DNA from: TMED-70 sp036164085
GTDB lineage: Bacteria; Chloroflexota; Dehalococcoidia; Lucifugimonadales; Lucifugimonadaceae
DNA: 64,000 nt
NCBI GenBank assembly: GCA_036164085.1
Contig: JAYZJV010000021.1
Location: 105,641-169,640, forward strand
Reading direction: 5' to 3'
Position 1 is the stretch's first letter, and each line of letters opens with the position of its first letter. The position numbers and the translations under genes were made by a program. The notes beneath the pieces are model-generated. The model ran no database searches and had not been told where the DNA came from. It saw only the letters and a program-made list of their open reading frames with translations. Shown piece by piece: positions 1-8,913 of this stretch.

Positions 1-1074
1 TGATCCTTCTAAATATCCTTCTATAGATATTTGTTTCAGTGCTTCGAGTTTTAATAAAGGGCTCAAATCAGAGATTTTTTTATTTCCTCCCAAATTTATA
101 TATCCTAAATGTGGGAACCCATGTTTTTGAGATAATAATTCTTTAAGTATCCTATTGTCTATTTCTAGTCCTCCAATTTGAAGAGTCCTAACATTTTCAT
201 TGAATGCTTGATCCCAATTTTCTGACACTATTGGATTTCGACTTAAACCAATATGAGTTAATTGTCCTGCGAATTCATTTATTGATGGTACAAATGGACC
301 AAGTGATGGTATTTTATTGCCATCTAACCATAAATGTTTCAAGTAGGGATTTTTTTGTGGTGTAAAAGCCCAAATGTCAGAAATTTTATTATCATACATA
401 TAGAGATGTTCTAGATTTCTTAACAGAGAAATTCTTTCTATATTTTCAATATTATTTCCTGTAAGATCTAAATGCTTTAAATTTTGCAGTTCTTCTATTC
501 CATCTATGTCATTTATTCCTGCTTCTCTAATAGTTAATTCCTCAAGGTTTTTAAAATATTTAAGATCATTTATGTTTTCCATACTAATTTTATTATTTAA
601 ACTCGTTTGACCAATTTGGCCACCTATTTTTATCTCTTTAATTTTAGATATATCTTCTAAAGTAATATAATCCTTATTAATCTTTTCTCTTATATATAAT
701 TCAAACTCTAAATTTTCAAATACTATAGCATTAGCTGGATAAGTGGGTGTAGGAGTAGGAGTTATTGTAGGAGTAGCAGTTGGGTACAAAGTTGTTTTTT
801 TCTTGTTTTCTATAGAAGGTTTTATTGTCGGTACAATTTTTCTTTCGAAATTATTTTTTACAGATGGCTTTGAAGTTTCTATTGGCTTTGAGATTTTTAC
901 TGGTTTGGAAGCTTTCGTAGGAGTGATTAAATCAGGTGCTACATCTTTCGCTTTCATAGATTCTGGAGTTTGTGTAGGTAAAATGTTATTATTCACAATA
1001 TTTGATTGATCAGATTCATTTGAAGAGCAATTAATAGAGAGTAAAATCAGGATAATATAAATAATTTTTTTCAT
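1..1074 (-). CDS. Leucine-rich-repeat lipoprotein, 3' end outside window
   Basis: The frame stays open from an ATG at 1074 to the window edge, at least 358 codons, with no stop, so the C-terminus is missing. The N-terminus (MKKIIYIILILLSINCSS) is a short basic start, a hydrophobic stretch and a cysteine at about 17, which looks like a lipoprotein signal although the residue before Cys is Asn rather than Gly/Ala. Residues about 20-115 are a disordered Lys/Pro/Thr-rich linker ending in a TPTPTPT run. From about 135 onward there are repeats of the form LKHLDLTGNNI, LEHLYMYDNKI and LKHLWLDGNKI, typical of leucine-rich repeats. It is probably an exported, membrane-anchored binding protein with no assignable ligand. 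The hypothetical gene at 1118-1810 lies just upstream on the same strand. Confidence 0.8.
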   Translation of the reverse strand, partial: MKKIIYIILILLSINCSSNESDQSNIVNNNILPTQTPESMKAKDVAPDLITPTKASKPVKISKPIETSKPSVKNNFERKIVPTIKPSIENKKKTTLYPTATPTITPTPTPTYPANAIVFENLEFELYIREKINKDYITLEDISKIKEIKIGGQIGQTSLNNKISMENINDLKYFKNLEELTIREAGINDIDGIEELQNLKHLDLTGNNIENIERISLLRNLEHLYMYDNKISDIWAFTPQKNPYLKHLWLDGNKIPSLGPFVPSINEFAGQLTHIGLSRNPIVSENWDQAFNENVRTLQIGGLEIDNRILKELLSQKHGFPHLGYINLGGNKKISDLSPLLKLEALKQISIEGYLEGS

Positions 1075-1117
1075 AACATAATTTTACTTTATTTTTTATT
1101 AAATCATTTGGGAAAAT

Positions 1118-1810
1118 TTATTTAAATTCTCCGTCTTCATACAATTTTATAAACCCTACAATCTCATCAAAATTCAACTGCATATATTCATCATAAAGAT
1201 CTTGTTCGTTATTACTTTCTGAAGTTTGAGAATCAAATCCTTCAAAAATTAAACCAATTTTAAGAAAAATATTTTGGAAAGGTTCAAGAAATTTATATAA
1301 ACTTTCCTCTAATTGAACACTTGTCAATAATTTAGGTTTTTCTCCAATTGGGCTCATTACTTTTTGATAATCATCTTCAGATGAATTAAATTTTTTTTCA
1401 TTAGAATTTGTGTCATTAAATCTACTAATTAATATTTCTAAATATTTATTTATGGTGCCTGCTAACTCAATAATATCTTCTGTGGAATCGTCATTTTCAA
1501 AATCTAAATTTTTAAGTTTTTTTTCAAGTTTTTTCTTATATTCAGAAAAATCTTTTAAATTGAATTCTGAAGATTCTTCAGTACCATATTTGATTGAATT
1601 ATAATCAAGTTTGGAGTATTGACTAAACTCAAATGTATCTTGAATTATTCCTAAACCACTTTTTTTTGCATCATCTATTAATTCATTTAGTTCATTGGGA
1701 TTTAGATTTAATTTTTTCAATAAATCTTCAAAGGGAGGAGGAGAATTATTACGATTAACATTTATTCTTATCGCTCTATGCAATAAATTTATTTTTTCAA
1801 AATCTGGCAT
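1118..1810 (-). CDS. Hypothetical acidic protein
   Basis: A 230-residue protein starting at ATG 1810, with no signal peptide or membrane segment and no family I recognise. It is rich in Asp, Glu, Asn and Lys. Residues about 90-140 (KKKLEKKLKNLDFEN and following) look helical or coiled-coil, and the rest is a series of amphipathic helices with Ser/Asn/Glu linkers. It ends in KLYEDGEFK, resembling the LYETGEIK end of the unrelated hypothetical at 62135-62572. It sits 43 bp upstream of the LRR lipoprotein on the same strand and is probably cotranscribed. The antisense frame at 1410-1604 is a shadow. Confidence 0.7.
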   Translation of the reverse strand: MPDFEKINLLHRAIRINVNRNNSPPPFEDLLKKLNLNPNELNELIDDAKKSGLGIIQDTFEFSQYSKLDYNSIKYGTEESSEFNLKDFSEYKKKLEKKLKNLDFENDDSTEDIIELAGTINKYLEILISRFNDTNSNEKKFNSSEDDYQKVMSPIGEKPKLLTSVQLEESLYKFLEPFQNIFLKIGLIFEGFDSQTSESNNEQDLYDEYMQLNFDEIVGFIKLYEDGEFK

Positions 1811-1877
1811 TAATTAAATTAAATTTCAATGTATTAAATTATATTTGAAGAAATTTAATTTAATTAATAATCTAGGA

Positions 1878-1907
1878 TTGATTTTTCTAAACTATACAAA
1901 ACATACT
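1878..1907 (+). promoter_or_regulatory. Possible sigma70-type promoter for the amine oxidase gene
   Basis: TTGATT at 1878-1883 and CATACT at 1902-1907 are separated by 18 nt in the divergent gap between the hypothetical gene and the amine oxidase. Both are imperfect hexamers in very AT-rich DNA, so this is only a candidate. It would give a leader of roughly 65 nt. Confidence 0.35.
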
Positions 1908-1980
1908 CTAGTTGTATAAAAAAAAAAGATTAAGAATATAATGTAAAAAAGTTAAATATCGAAACGAGAGGGAGCCTAAA

Positions 1981-3951
1981 TTGGTTGAATCCAAAAAAAA
2001 ATCAAAAGAAATTACTTTTAATAATCTTATATCTCATCCATTAGACCCTTTAACTTTTAATGAAATTAATAAGACAAGCACAATTGTAAAGAATAAATCG
2101 AATTTAGGAAAAGACTTACTATTTGAGACAATAATGTTGATTGAACCGTCAAAGAAAGATGTTCTATCTTACAAAAAAGGAGATCAAATTATAAGAAACG
2201 TTTTTGTAGTAGTTCTGAATTTCAAAGAAGAAAAAATATATGAATTAGACATTAATCTAAATACAGAAAAAATAACGAGATCTGAACATATTCCTGATGT
2301 CCAACCTGCATTTATTTTTGGTGATTTGGACATGGACTTTAACGAATGGGAAGCAAAAATGAAACATGATCCAAAGGTTGTTGATGCACTTAAAAAGAGA
2401 GGCATTAATGACCCAGATTTAGTACAAATAGATCCATGGCCTATTGCTAATTTTGGTAATAAAAACGAAGAAGGAAAAAGACTTGCGATAGGGAGATGCT
2501 GGATTAGAAGAGAACCTGAAGACAATGCATATGCAAGACCAATTGAAGGCCTTTCTATAATTCTTGATCTAAATAAAAACCAAGTTTTAGAAATCCAAGA
2601 TTTTGGAGTAGTTCCGATTCCGCCTAATGACGGAAATTATTCAGAAAGATATCAAAAAAAATTTAGAACTGATTTGAAGCCAATAGAAATAATTCAACCT
2701 GAGGGGCCAAGTTTTAAAGTGGAAGGAAACCAAGTAAAATGGCAAAAATGGAATTTAAGAATAGGTTTCACTAAAAGAGAGGGCTTGGTAATTCATACTG
2801 TTGGTTATGAAGATAATGGAACATTAAGACCCATAATTTATAGAGCTTCTTTATCTGAAATGATAGTTCCATATGGAGACCCAACGAATGATCATTTTAA
2901 AAAACAAGTATTTGATGCAGGTGAAGTCGGTATTGGGAAATGTGCTAATTCACTTGAACTTGGGTGTGATTGTTTAGGTGAGATTAGATATTTTGATGCT
3001 TCTTTATTTGATATAAGAGGAGAAGCAACCTTGATAAAAAATGCAATATGCATGCATGAGGAAGATTATGGGATTTTATGGAAACATACTGATACAAGAA
3101 CAGGAGAAGTAGAAACTAGAAGGTCTAGAAGACTTGTGATTTCTTCAATTGTAACAGTAGGTAATTATGAGTATGGATTCTTTTGGTATTTTTATCAAGA
3201 TGGAGGAATCGAATATGAAGTTAAATTAACTGGAATAGTTAATTCTTCTGCAATCGCTCCTGGAGTGAAGCCCAAACATGGAACTTTAGTTGCCCCCCAA
3301 GTAGTAGCCCATAATCATCAACATTTTTTTAATGTTAGATTAGATATGATGGTTGATGGCATGGATAATTCAGTATATGAAATTGATACAATACTTGACC
3401 CAATTAGTGATGATAATAAACATGGAAATGCTTTTTCAACAAAAAAAACATTAATTCAAAATGAAAGCGAAGGGGCAAGAATAATAGATCCTTTTGCCGC
3501 CAGATATTGGACTGTATCAAATAATTCAAAGACAAATTATATGGGTGAAGCTGTTAGTTACAAAATTACTCCTGGAGAAAATGTTTTGCCATTTAGCCAT
3601 CAAGATTCTGTTGTAAATAAAAGAGCTGGTTTCATGAACGGACATCTTTGGGTTACTCAGTTCAATGAAAAAGAGCTTTATGCTTCAGGTGACTATCCTC
3701 AACAACATTCTGGAGGAGATGGTTTACCAAAATGGATTAAAGCCAAAAGAGACACAAAGGATAAGGATGTAGTTGTATGGTATACATTAGGACATAACCA
3801 CATCCCTAGATTAGAAGATTGGCCTGTGATGCCAGTAGCATATATAGGATTTTCCATTAAGCCATCTGGTTTTTTTGATATGAATCCAGCTCTAGATGTA
3901 CCACCATCAGGAAGTCATTCTTGCGAAACAAATTGTGATTGTTGTAATTAG
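1981..3951 (+). CDS. Copper-containing primary amine oxidase
   Basis: Oxidatively deaminates primary amines to aldehydes, releasing ammonia and H2O2. The 656-residue length fits bacterial copper amine oxidases. The topaquinone site TVGNYEY places the precursor Tyr at 396. HNHQH supplies copper ligands His446 and His448, and the third ligand is His607 in LGHNHIPR, followed by the family's EDWPVMP block. RYFDASLFD (about 340) is the region of the catalytic Asp. No signal peptide is visible, so it is probably cytoplasmic. The start is TTG at 1981, chosen because GAGAGGGAG lies just upstream and no nearby ATG fits. The 3' end overlaps the convergent enolase gene by 4 nt. Confidence 0.93.
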   Translation: MVESKKKSKEITFNNLISHPLDPLTFNEINKTSTIVKNKSNLGKDLLFETIMLIEPSKKDVLSYKKGDQIIRNVFVVVLNFKEEKIYELDINLNTEKITRSEHIPDVQPAFIFGDLDMDFNEWEAKMKHDPKVVDALKKRGINDPDLVQIDPWPIANFGNKNEEGKRLAIGRCWIRREPEDNAYARPIEGLSIILDLNKNQVLEIQDFGVVPIPPNDGNYSERYQKKFRTDLKPIEIIQPEGPSFKVEGNQVKWQKWNLRIGFTKREGLVIHTVGYEDNGTLRPIIYRASLSEMIVPYGDPTNDHFKKQVFDAGEVGIGKCANSLELGCDCLGEIRYFDASLFDIRGEATLIKNAICMHEEDYGILWKHTDTRTGEVETRRSRRLVISSIVTVGNYEYGFFWYFYQDGGIEYEVKLTGIVNSSAIAPGVKPKHGTLVAPQVVAHNHQHFFNVRLDMMVDGMDNSVYEIDTILDPISDDNKHGNAFSTKKTLIQNESEGARIIDPFAARYWTVSNNSKTNYMGEAVSYKITPGENVLPFSHQDSVVNKRAGFMNGHLWVTQFNEKELYASGDYPQQHSGGDGLPKWIKAKRDTKDKDVVVWYTLGHNHIPRLEDWPVMPVAYIGFSIKPSGFFDMNPALDVPPSGSHSCETNCDCCN

Positions 3952-5045
3952 TTCAATTTGGCAGATTTTATAGTATATTCAGTGAGCAATTTTTGATCAG
4001 GTGTTGGTAATGTTTTTAGGGGTTCAAACACATATGCTGATTTATATTTATTCTCTGGCTTACATAAATCATCTATATAGAATCTATCTGAAGGGAATAA
4101 ATCACCTGGATAAGTGAAATTTTCTAAAGTTGCTAGGGCAATGCATATACTCGCTCCTAGGGCGCTTTCAAGCATTCCTCCTATCCATACAGGAATGCCT
4201 GCATTTTCCGCAATCTTGTTTATTTCTAAAGAGTTTGTTAATCCTCCAACTCTTCCAGGTTTTATGTTTATATATTTACAAGCATTAATTTCAACTGCTT
4301 GTATAGCTCTTTCTACTCCATTGATTGATTCATCTAAGCATATGGGTGTGTCTATCAATTTGGCTAATTTAGCATGATCAATTAGATCATCAGAATTTAA
4401 AGGTTGTTCTATAAAAGCTAATTGATGTTTATCAATAGATTTGAAAAAGTCTATATCTTCTAGTGAATACCCACCATTACAATCAACGTGAAAAATAGAT
4501 TTAGGAAATGTTGATTTTACAGCTTCAAGCACATCTTTGTCCCAACCTTTTTTTATTTTCAGTTTTATTCTGGGGGTGTTTTTATCTACAGCAATTTGTA
4601 TTTTACTTAACAATGTATCAATGTCATTTTCTACACCAAAATCTGCTCCTGCTATTACTTCTTTGCGTGTTCCTCCTAGTAGTTTATGTAGAGGAGTTTT
4701 TGTGATTTCACTTTTCAGATTCCACCAAGCTATATCAAGACCTGCTTTTGCAAATGGATTCCCTTTATATACCTTTAAATCATCATTTAGATCCTTTGAA
4801 GATTGATACTCATTTCCTAAAACCTTTTTACCGAATATCTCTGTTATGTTGTAGAAAATTGAGTTAGCACTCTCATAAGAATAGGTAGGTAATTCTAATG
4901 CACACGTTTCTGACCAAGCTTCATGTTCATCAGTTTTAGCATTAATCAAAATAGAGTGAATTTCATAATCTGCTCCATATGATGTAATCCATGGATCAAT
5001 TAAAGGCATTGCTACGTGATAAATATTTAATTCTTCTATTTTCAT
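3948..5045 (-). CDS. N-acylamino-acid racemase / o-succinylbenzoate synthase family enolase
   Basis: A 365-residue enolase-superfamily member. The residues expected of the NSAR/OSBS group are present: Lys161 and Lys163 in RIKLKIKKGW, metal ligands Asp188 (HVDCNGGY), Glu213 (IEQPL) and Asp238 (LDESI), and Lys262 in NIKPGRVGG. These numbers lie within one residue of those described for the Amycolatopsis enzyme. The family does either menaquinone synthesis (OSBS) or N-succinylamino-acid racemisation. No men genes are nearby, which favours racemisation or another amino-acid derivative reaction, but this is inference. Convergent with the amine oxidase (4 nt overlap) and divergent from the LysE exporter. 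Confidence 0.88.
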   Translation of the reverse strand: MKIEELNIYHVAMPLIDPWITSYGADYEIHSILINAKTDEHEAWSETCALELPTYSYESANSIFYNITEIFGKKVLGNEYQSSKDLNDDLKVYKGNPFAKAGLDIAWWNLKSEITKTPLHKLLGGTRKEVIAGADFGVENDIDTLLSKIQIAVDKNTPRIKLKIKKGWDKDVLEAVKSTFPKSIFHVDCNGGYSLEDIDFFKSIDKHQLAFIEQPLNSDDLIDHAKLAKLIDTPICLDESINGVERAIQAVEINACKYINIKPGRVGGLTNSLEINKIAENAGIPVWIGGMLESALGASICIALATLENFTYPGDLFPSDRFYIDDLCKPENKYKSAYVFEPLKTLPTPDQKLLTEYTIKSAKLN

Positions 5046-5091
5046 CTATTAAAATCTAATCAAAATTTGATTGAATAAATATTATAGTAGT

Positions 5092-5688
5092 ATGTTTGAA
5101 ATTATTTCTCAATATTTCCCTCTTTGGGTTTTTATTACATTAATGGTTAGCACCCCAGGTCCTGCAAACTTATTGCTTCTTTCAAGTGGAGCTCAAAATG
5201 GATATATAAAATCTTTATCATTTTTATCAGGGTTAGTTTTTGGAAAACTAATTCTCAATATTTTATTTTCTTTAGGTTTAGGGTTATTAGTTAGGGATTA
5301 TCCAATAGTTATGGAAGTATTTGCCTATATTTGTGTAATTTATATGATTTGGCTATCTCTAAAAGGATGGAATTCTCATAAGAAAGAAATTTCTAATCAA
5401 CAAAACCTTAAGTTTAAAGAAGGTGTTTTTGTACACCCATTAAGCCCAAAAACATGGGCCATGTGTTTAATCGCTTTTTCAAAATTTACAGTAGGATTTA
5501 ACGGAGCATTTGAATTGTATTTTATAGTTCCAATGAGCTTTTTCATATTACAGATTATCTTCCATAATTTTTGGTGCATTTTAGGAGTGTCTATAAATAC
5601 GACAATTGGCCTAAATAAATATACGAATAGATTTTTAATTTTGATAACTATATTGACTGTAATTTGGGCAATAATCTTTGCAAATTAA
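5092..5688 (+). CDS. LysE/RhtB-family amino-acid exporter
   Basis: A membrane protein of about 198 residues with roughly six hydrophobic segments. STPGPANLLLLSSGAQNG near the N-terminus is the LysE/RhtB signature, and FVHPLSPKTWAM (about 117-128) corresponds to the conserved block after the cytoplasmic loop. The family exports amino acids or related metabolites. I prefer ATG 5092 over the TTG at 5071, because the LysE fold begins right after it and the extra seven residues add nothing. It stops 4 nt before the convergent dehydratase gene. Substrate unknown. Confidence 0.85.
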   Translation: MFEIISQYFPLWVFITLMVSTPGPANLLLLSSGAQNGYIKSLSFLSGLVFGKLILNILFSLGLGLLVRDYPIVMEVFAYICVIYMIWLSLKGWNSHKKEISNQQNLKFKEGVFVHPLSPKTWAMCLIAFSKFTVGFNGAFELYFIVPMSFFILQIIFHNFWCILGVSINTTIGLNKYTNRFLILITILTVIWAIIFAN

Positions 5689-5692
5689 CTTT

Positions 5693-6820
5693 TTATCTTA
5701 ATCCCACGCTTCCGTCACTTGCTATTGGTGGAGGAACTTTTGCAGGATCAAATGGATGCATTGATGGAGCATCTTCGTTAAAATTCACTCCTAACCCAGG
5801 TTTTTCTGAAGGAATATACCATCCCTTTTCTAGTTTGATTATTTCATCAGTCATATCTCTTCTGGGAGGCACATCTTCTTGTATAGATTCTTGTAAATCC
5901 CATGAAGGGGATGAAATTCCTAATGCTACACATGCCGCAGTAGCAATTGGCCCTTGAAAATTATGAGGACAGATTTTAATATGATGTGCTTCAGCTATAG
6001 TAGCTATTTTTTTTACACCTGTTATTCCTCCTGCGACTGCAATGTCTGGTTTAAAGAAAGCTGGCTTTGCCAATTGAGCATATTCTCTAAATTCCCATAT
6101 TCCCATATTTCTTTCACCGACAGCTAAAGGAAGTTTCATTTTTGCAGAAACATCACCCATTGATACTACAGAATCAGGAACGATTGGATCTTCTATAAAA
6201 TATGGTCTTAAAGAAGTGACCTCTTCACAAAATGCTATTGCTTCGTGAGGCTGCATATTTCTATGAATTTCTACTCCTATATCGAAATCCCATCCAACTG
6301 TTTCCCTTACTGCCTCAACCATTTCTACAGCTAGTCCAATCATTTTAGTGTAGGATAATTCAGCCCAATTATTAGGCATGGGAGTAAATTTTAATGCTGA
6401 AAAGCCATTCGCTAATGCCTTTTTAGCCCCTTCGGCGCATTCTTCGGGAGTATCTCCTCCTACGCCCAATGCTATAGCTCTAATCTTTTGTCTTACTTTT
6501 CCTCCTAATAGATCCCAAACCGGAGTTTTAAGTCTTTTCCCTTTAATATCCCATAATGCCATATCAATTGCACTAATAGCTCCACCAATGCTATTACCTC
6601 GGAATGCAGAATTATATCTCCATAGAAAACTCCAAATATGTTCAATGTCATTTGCTTCCATTCCAATCAATGCTTCACTAAAACCATGGATTGTGGCTTC
6701 GGCAGCTTTAGGGTATGACCAATAGCAAGATTCTCCGATCCCTTGTATCCCATCTTCTGTAGTAACCCTTGCAACTAAAAATCTTGAGACAAAAAAAGTT
6801 TCAACTTTGGCTATTTTCAT
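5693..6820 (-). CDS. Galactonate-dehydratase-like enolase-superfamily enzyme
   Basis: A 375-residue member of the mandelate racemase family that probably dehydrates an acid sugar. The N-terminal capping domain ends in MALWDIKGK and LLGGK. Ligand candidates are Glu184 and His186 in VEIHRN, Glu210 in FIEDPI, Glu236 in VGERN, and His286 in CPHNFQGP. Positions 186/210/236/286 match the galactonate dehydratase pattern (185/209/235/285), but the first metal ligand is Glu rather than Asp. It is the last gene of the minus-strand operon starting at 10855, 19 nt after the Gfo/Idh gene. The C-terminal tail after about 340 is Pro-rich. Confidence 0.87.
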   Translation of the reverse strand: MKIAKVETFFVSRFLVARVTTEDGIQGIGESCYWSYPKAAEATIHGFSEALIGMEANDIEHIWSFLWRYNSAFRGNSIGGAISAIDMALWDIKGKRLKTPVWDLLGGKVRQKIRAIALGVGGDTPEECAEGAKKALANGFSALKFTPMPNNWAELSYTKMIGLAVEMVEAVRETVGWDFDIGVEIHRNMQPHEAIAFCEEVTSLRPYFIEDPIVPDSVVSMGDVSAKMKLPLAVGERNMGIWEFREYAQLAKPAFFKPDIAVAGGITGVKKIATIAEAHHIKICPHNFQGPIATAACVALGISSPSWDLQESIQEDVPPRRDMTDEIIKLEKGWYIPSEKPGLGVNFNEDAPSMHPFDPAKVPPPIASDGSVGLR

Positions 6821-6839
6821 TTAATTTCTCTTTCTTTAC

Positions 6840-8090
6840 TTAAATATTCCAAAAATCATTAATACTTGATTCATATTCAGAAGTAGATTCGTTTTCAATT
6901 TCTTCAATACTAACACTCCTACCTAAAACAGAAGACTCTAAAGCAGCATTGCATACAGCCAAATCTTTTCTTCCTACGTATGCATCAACTTCAGGTTTTA
7001 TTCCATCTGTAATACATTGACCTAATTCATAATATTCAAGCGCTACTAAAAATTTATCAACATCTTCAAATGGTGTTTTATAAGAACCTAATCTTTCTGA
7101 TTTAAATAATCTTGAAGTGAGTTCGTCTAGATGAAAATCTGGTACAAGTTCTAGTACTTTATCTCCAGAAATTTCACCAATTCCATCAATGTTTAATCTT
7201 AAAGGATCTCCTCTTCTTTGTTTAGCGGGTGTCATGGATCCTTTACTACCATAGATCATAGCGTATTCAGTAATTTCTCCATGAGCTGCATAAAAGGATG
7301 TCCATTGACCAACAGCGCCATTTTTGAATTTCATGGTAGATATGACCATATCCTCTGAATCTGCATCAATCTCATTTGGAACAGAATCTGCCCATTTTTC
7401 ATAAAAATTTGAAACTCCTATTTTTTCACCTTTATATCTTTTTGTTTCCCATAATTTTGAAACAGCAAAAATCTCTTCTACGTCTCCAAGGTAGTACATC
7501 ATTTGATCAACGATGTGTACACCAGCATCTACAAAAATTCCTCCCATATTTTTATGATGTCTCCAAGGTAGAATAATTATATCTTTTGACCCTCTTGCAG
7601 AACCTTGAAGGAAACTATAGGGAGTACCTATGACTTCAGCTTCAATTAGAGCTTTGGTTAACCTACAAATAGGATCCCGTCTCTCTTGTTCAGCAACACT
7701 TAACACTTTTCCACTTTTTTTCCATGCTTCAATAACTTTATTACATCCTTTAATTGTTATAGCCAATGGTTTTTCACAAAGAACGTTATATCCAAGGTTA
7801 AAAGCCATTTCGGCTACTTGGTGGTGTGATCCGGAATCTGTTGTTATATCCACAGCTTCAATTTCTGGCATATTTTTTTTCATTTCTTCAATTGAAGTAA
7901 ATACTTTTGGACGCTTTCCTAATAAATTTTCAGCATTATCAGATAGATGCTTTGCATTTTCTTCGTTTTTATCACAGACTGCTACTAGCTCAACATTTGC
8001 CATACCGCTTTCATATAATGCCCCTAATGCTCTTAAGTGTCTTCCTCCCATGCCTCCTGCACCTATTATTGCTATTGGTATTCTAATCAT
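6840..8090 (-). CDS. Gfo/Idh/MocA-family oxidoreductase
   Basis: A 416-residue NAD(P)-dependent dehydrogenase. IAIIGAGGMGGRHLRAL is the Rossmann dinucleotide site at the N-terminus, and CEKPLA (about 111-116) is the family hallmark carrying the conserved Lys. GGIFVDAGVHIVDQMMY (about 184-200) supplies the Asp and His of the substrate site. The family oxidises or reduces sugars, inositols and sugar derivatives. It is the fifth gene of the sugar-acid operon, between an SDR and the dehydratase, so a keto- or lactone-forming step is plausible. No signal peptide, so cytoplasmic. Confidence 0.9.
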   Translation of the reverse strand: MIRIPIAIIGAGGMGGRHLRALGALYESGMANVELVAVCDKNEENAKHLSDNAENLLGKRPKVFTSIEEMKKNMPEIEAVDITTDSGSHHQVAEMAFNLGYNVLCEKPLAITIKGCNKVIEAWKKSGKVLSVAEQERRDPICRLTKALIEAEVIGTPYSFLQGSARGSKDIIILPWRHHKNMGGIFVDAGVHIVDQMMYYLGDVEEIFAVSKLWETKRYKGEKIGVSNFYEKWADSVPNEIDADSEDMVISTMKFKNGAVGQWTSFYAAHGEITEYAMIYGSKGSMTPAKQRRGDPLRLNIDGIGEISGDKVLELVPDFHLDELTSRLFKSERLGSYKTPFEDVDKFLVALEYYELGQCITDGIKPEVDAYVGRKDLAVCNAALESSVLGRSVSIEEIENESTSEYESSINDFWNI

Positions 8091-8110
8091 TTTGATTCCT
8101 TTTTATTATT

Positions 8111-8902
8111 TTAATCATGAATTTTTTGAGATGCTATCATTCCTCCATCTACTAATAAAGTTTCACCATTCACATATTGACCAAGATGTGAAGAGAGGTA
8201 TAAAACTGCATTAGCAATATCGCTTGGAAGGCCTCCAATTCCAGCAGGAACAAACCTCTTAAAATCTTCTGGGTTATGAGGAGGACCGTCTATAGATTCA
8301 TCATCAATATCATTGGGTAAACGGTTTGATATCGCTCCAGGTGCGATACAATTCGCAGTAATGTTTTTGCCTGCGAGATCGGCAGCTATACCCTTAACCA
8401 TCCTTCTAAGTCCCATTTTAGCCGTTCCATATGCAGTCCAATTTGGCATAGCAACATATGAATGCACACTAGATAGACAAATTATTCTTCCACCATTTCC
8501 ATTATTTATCATTTCTTTTGCAGCTCTTTGAGAAGCAAAAAAATATCCCTTTAATGATAAATTCATCATTCTGTCCCAATACTTTTCATCAGTTTCAAAG
8601 AATTCTCTTTGCTGGTCTGGGAAGATTGCATTATTAATCAGTACGTCTATTTTATTATGTGAATCAATGAAAGAATCAAATACTGAATTAATATCATCTA
8701 TTTTACTTACATCTCCTTTGTGGAAAGTAGCATATACTCCATTTTTGGATACTGTTTCTACACATTTTTTTGATACTTCATCATCAACAATGTCATTTAA
8801 ACCTACGTCAGCACCTTCTTTAGCTAGTGTTAATGCTATTCCTCTTCCTATACCTTTTCTGGCTCCAGTTATTAAAACTTTTTTACCATCAAGTAAACCC
8901 AT
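8111..8902 (-). CDS. Short-chain dehydrogenase/reductase
   Basis: A 263-residue classical SDR. ITGARKGIGRGIAL is the glycine-rich cofactor site, DVLINNAIF the NNAG-like motif, LSSVHS holds the catalytic Ser, and YGTAKMG is the YxxxK pair. The C-terminus DGGMI is typical. The start is well supported by AAAGGAGGT at 8906-8914, a near-perfect ribosome site. Acts on an alcohol/ketone substrate that the sequence does not reveal; in this operon a sugar acid is likely. The next gene downstream follows after 20 nt. Confidence 0.92.
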   Translation of the reverse strand: MGLLDGKKVLITGARKGIGRGIALTLAKEGADVGLNDIVDDEVSKKCVETVSKNGVYATFHKGDVSKIDDINSVFDSFIDSHNKIDVLINNAIFPDQQREFFETDEKYWDRMMNLSLKGYFFASQRAAKEMINNGNGGRIICLSSVHSYVAMPNWTAYGTAKMGLRRMVKGIAADLAGKNITANCIAPGAISNRLPNDIDDESIDGPPHNPEDFKRFVPAGIGGLPSDIANAVLYLSSHLGQYVNGETLLVDGGMIASQKIHD

Positions 8903-8913
8903 TTTTACCTCCT

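Noticed and set aside
743..1009. Gly/Val-rich frame on the plus strand
   Set aside because: It is the antisense of the Pro/Thr linker of the LRR lipoprotein.
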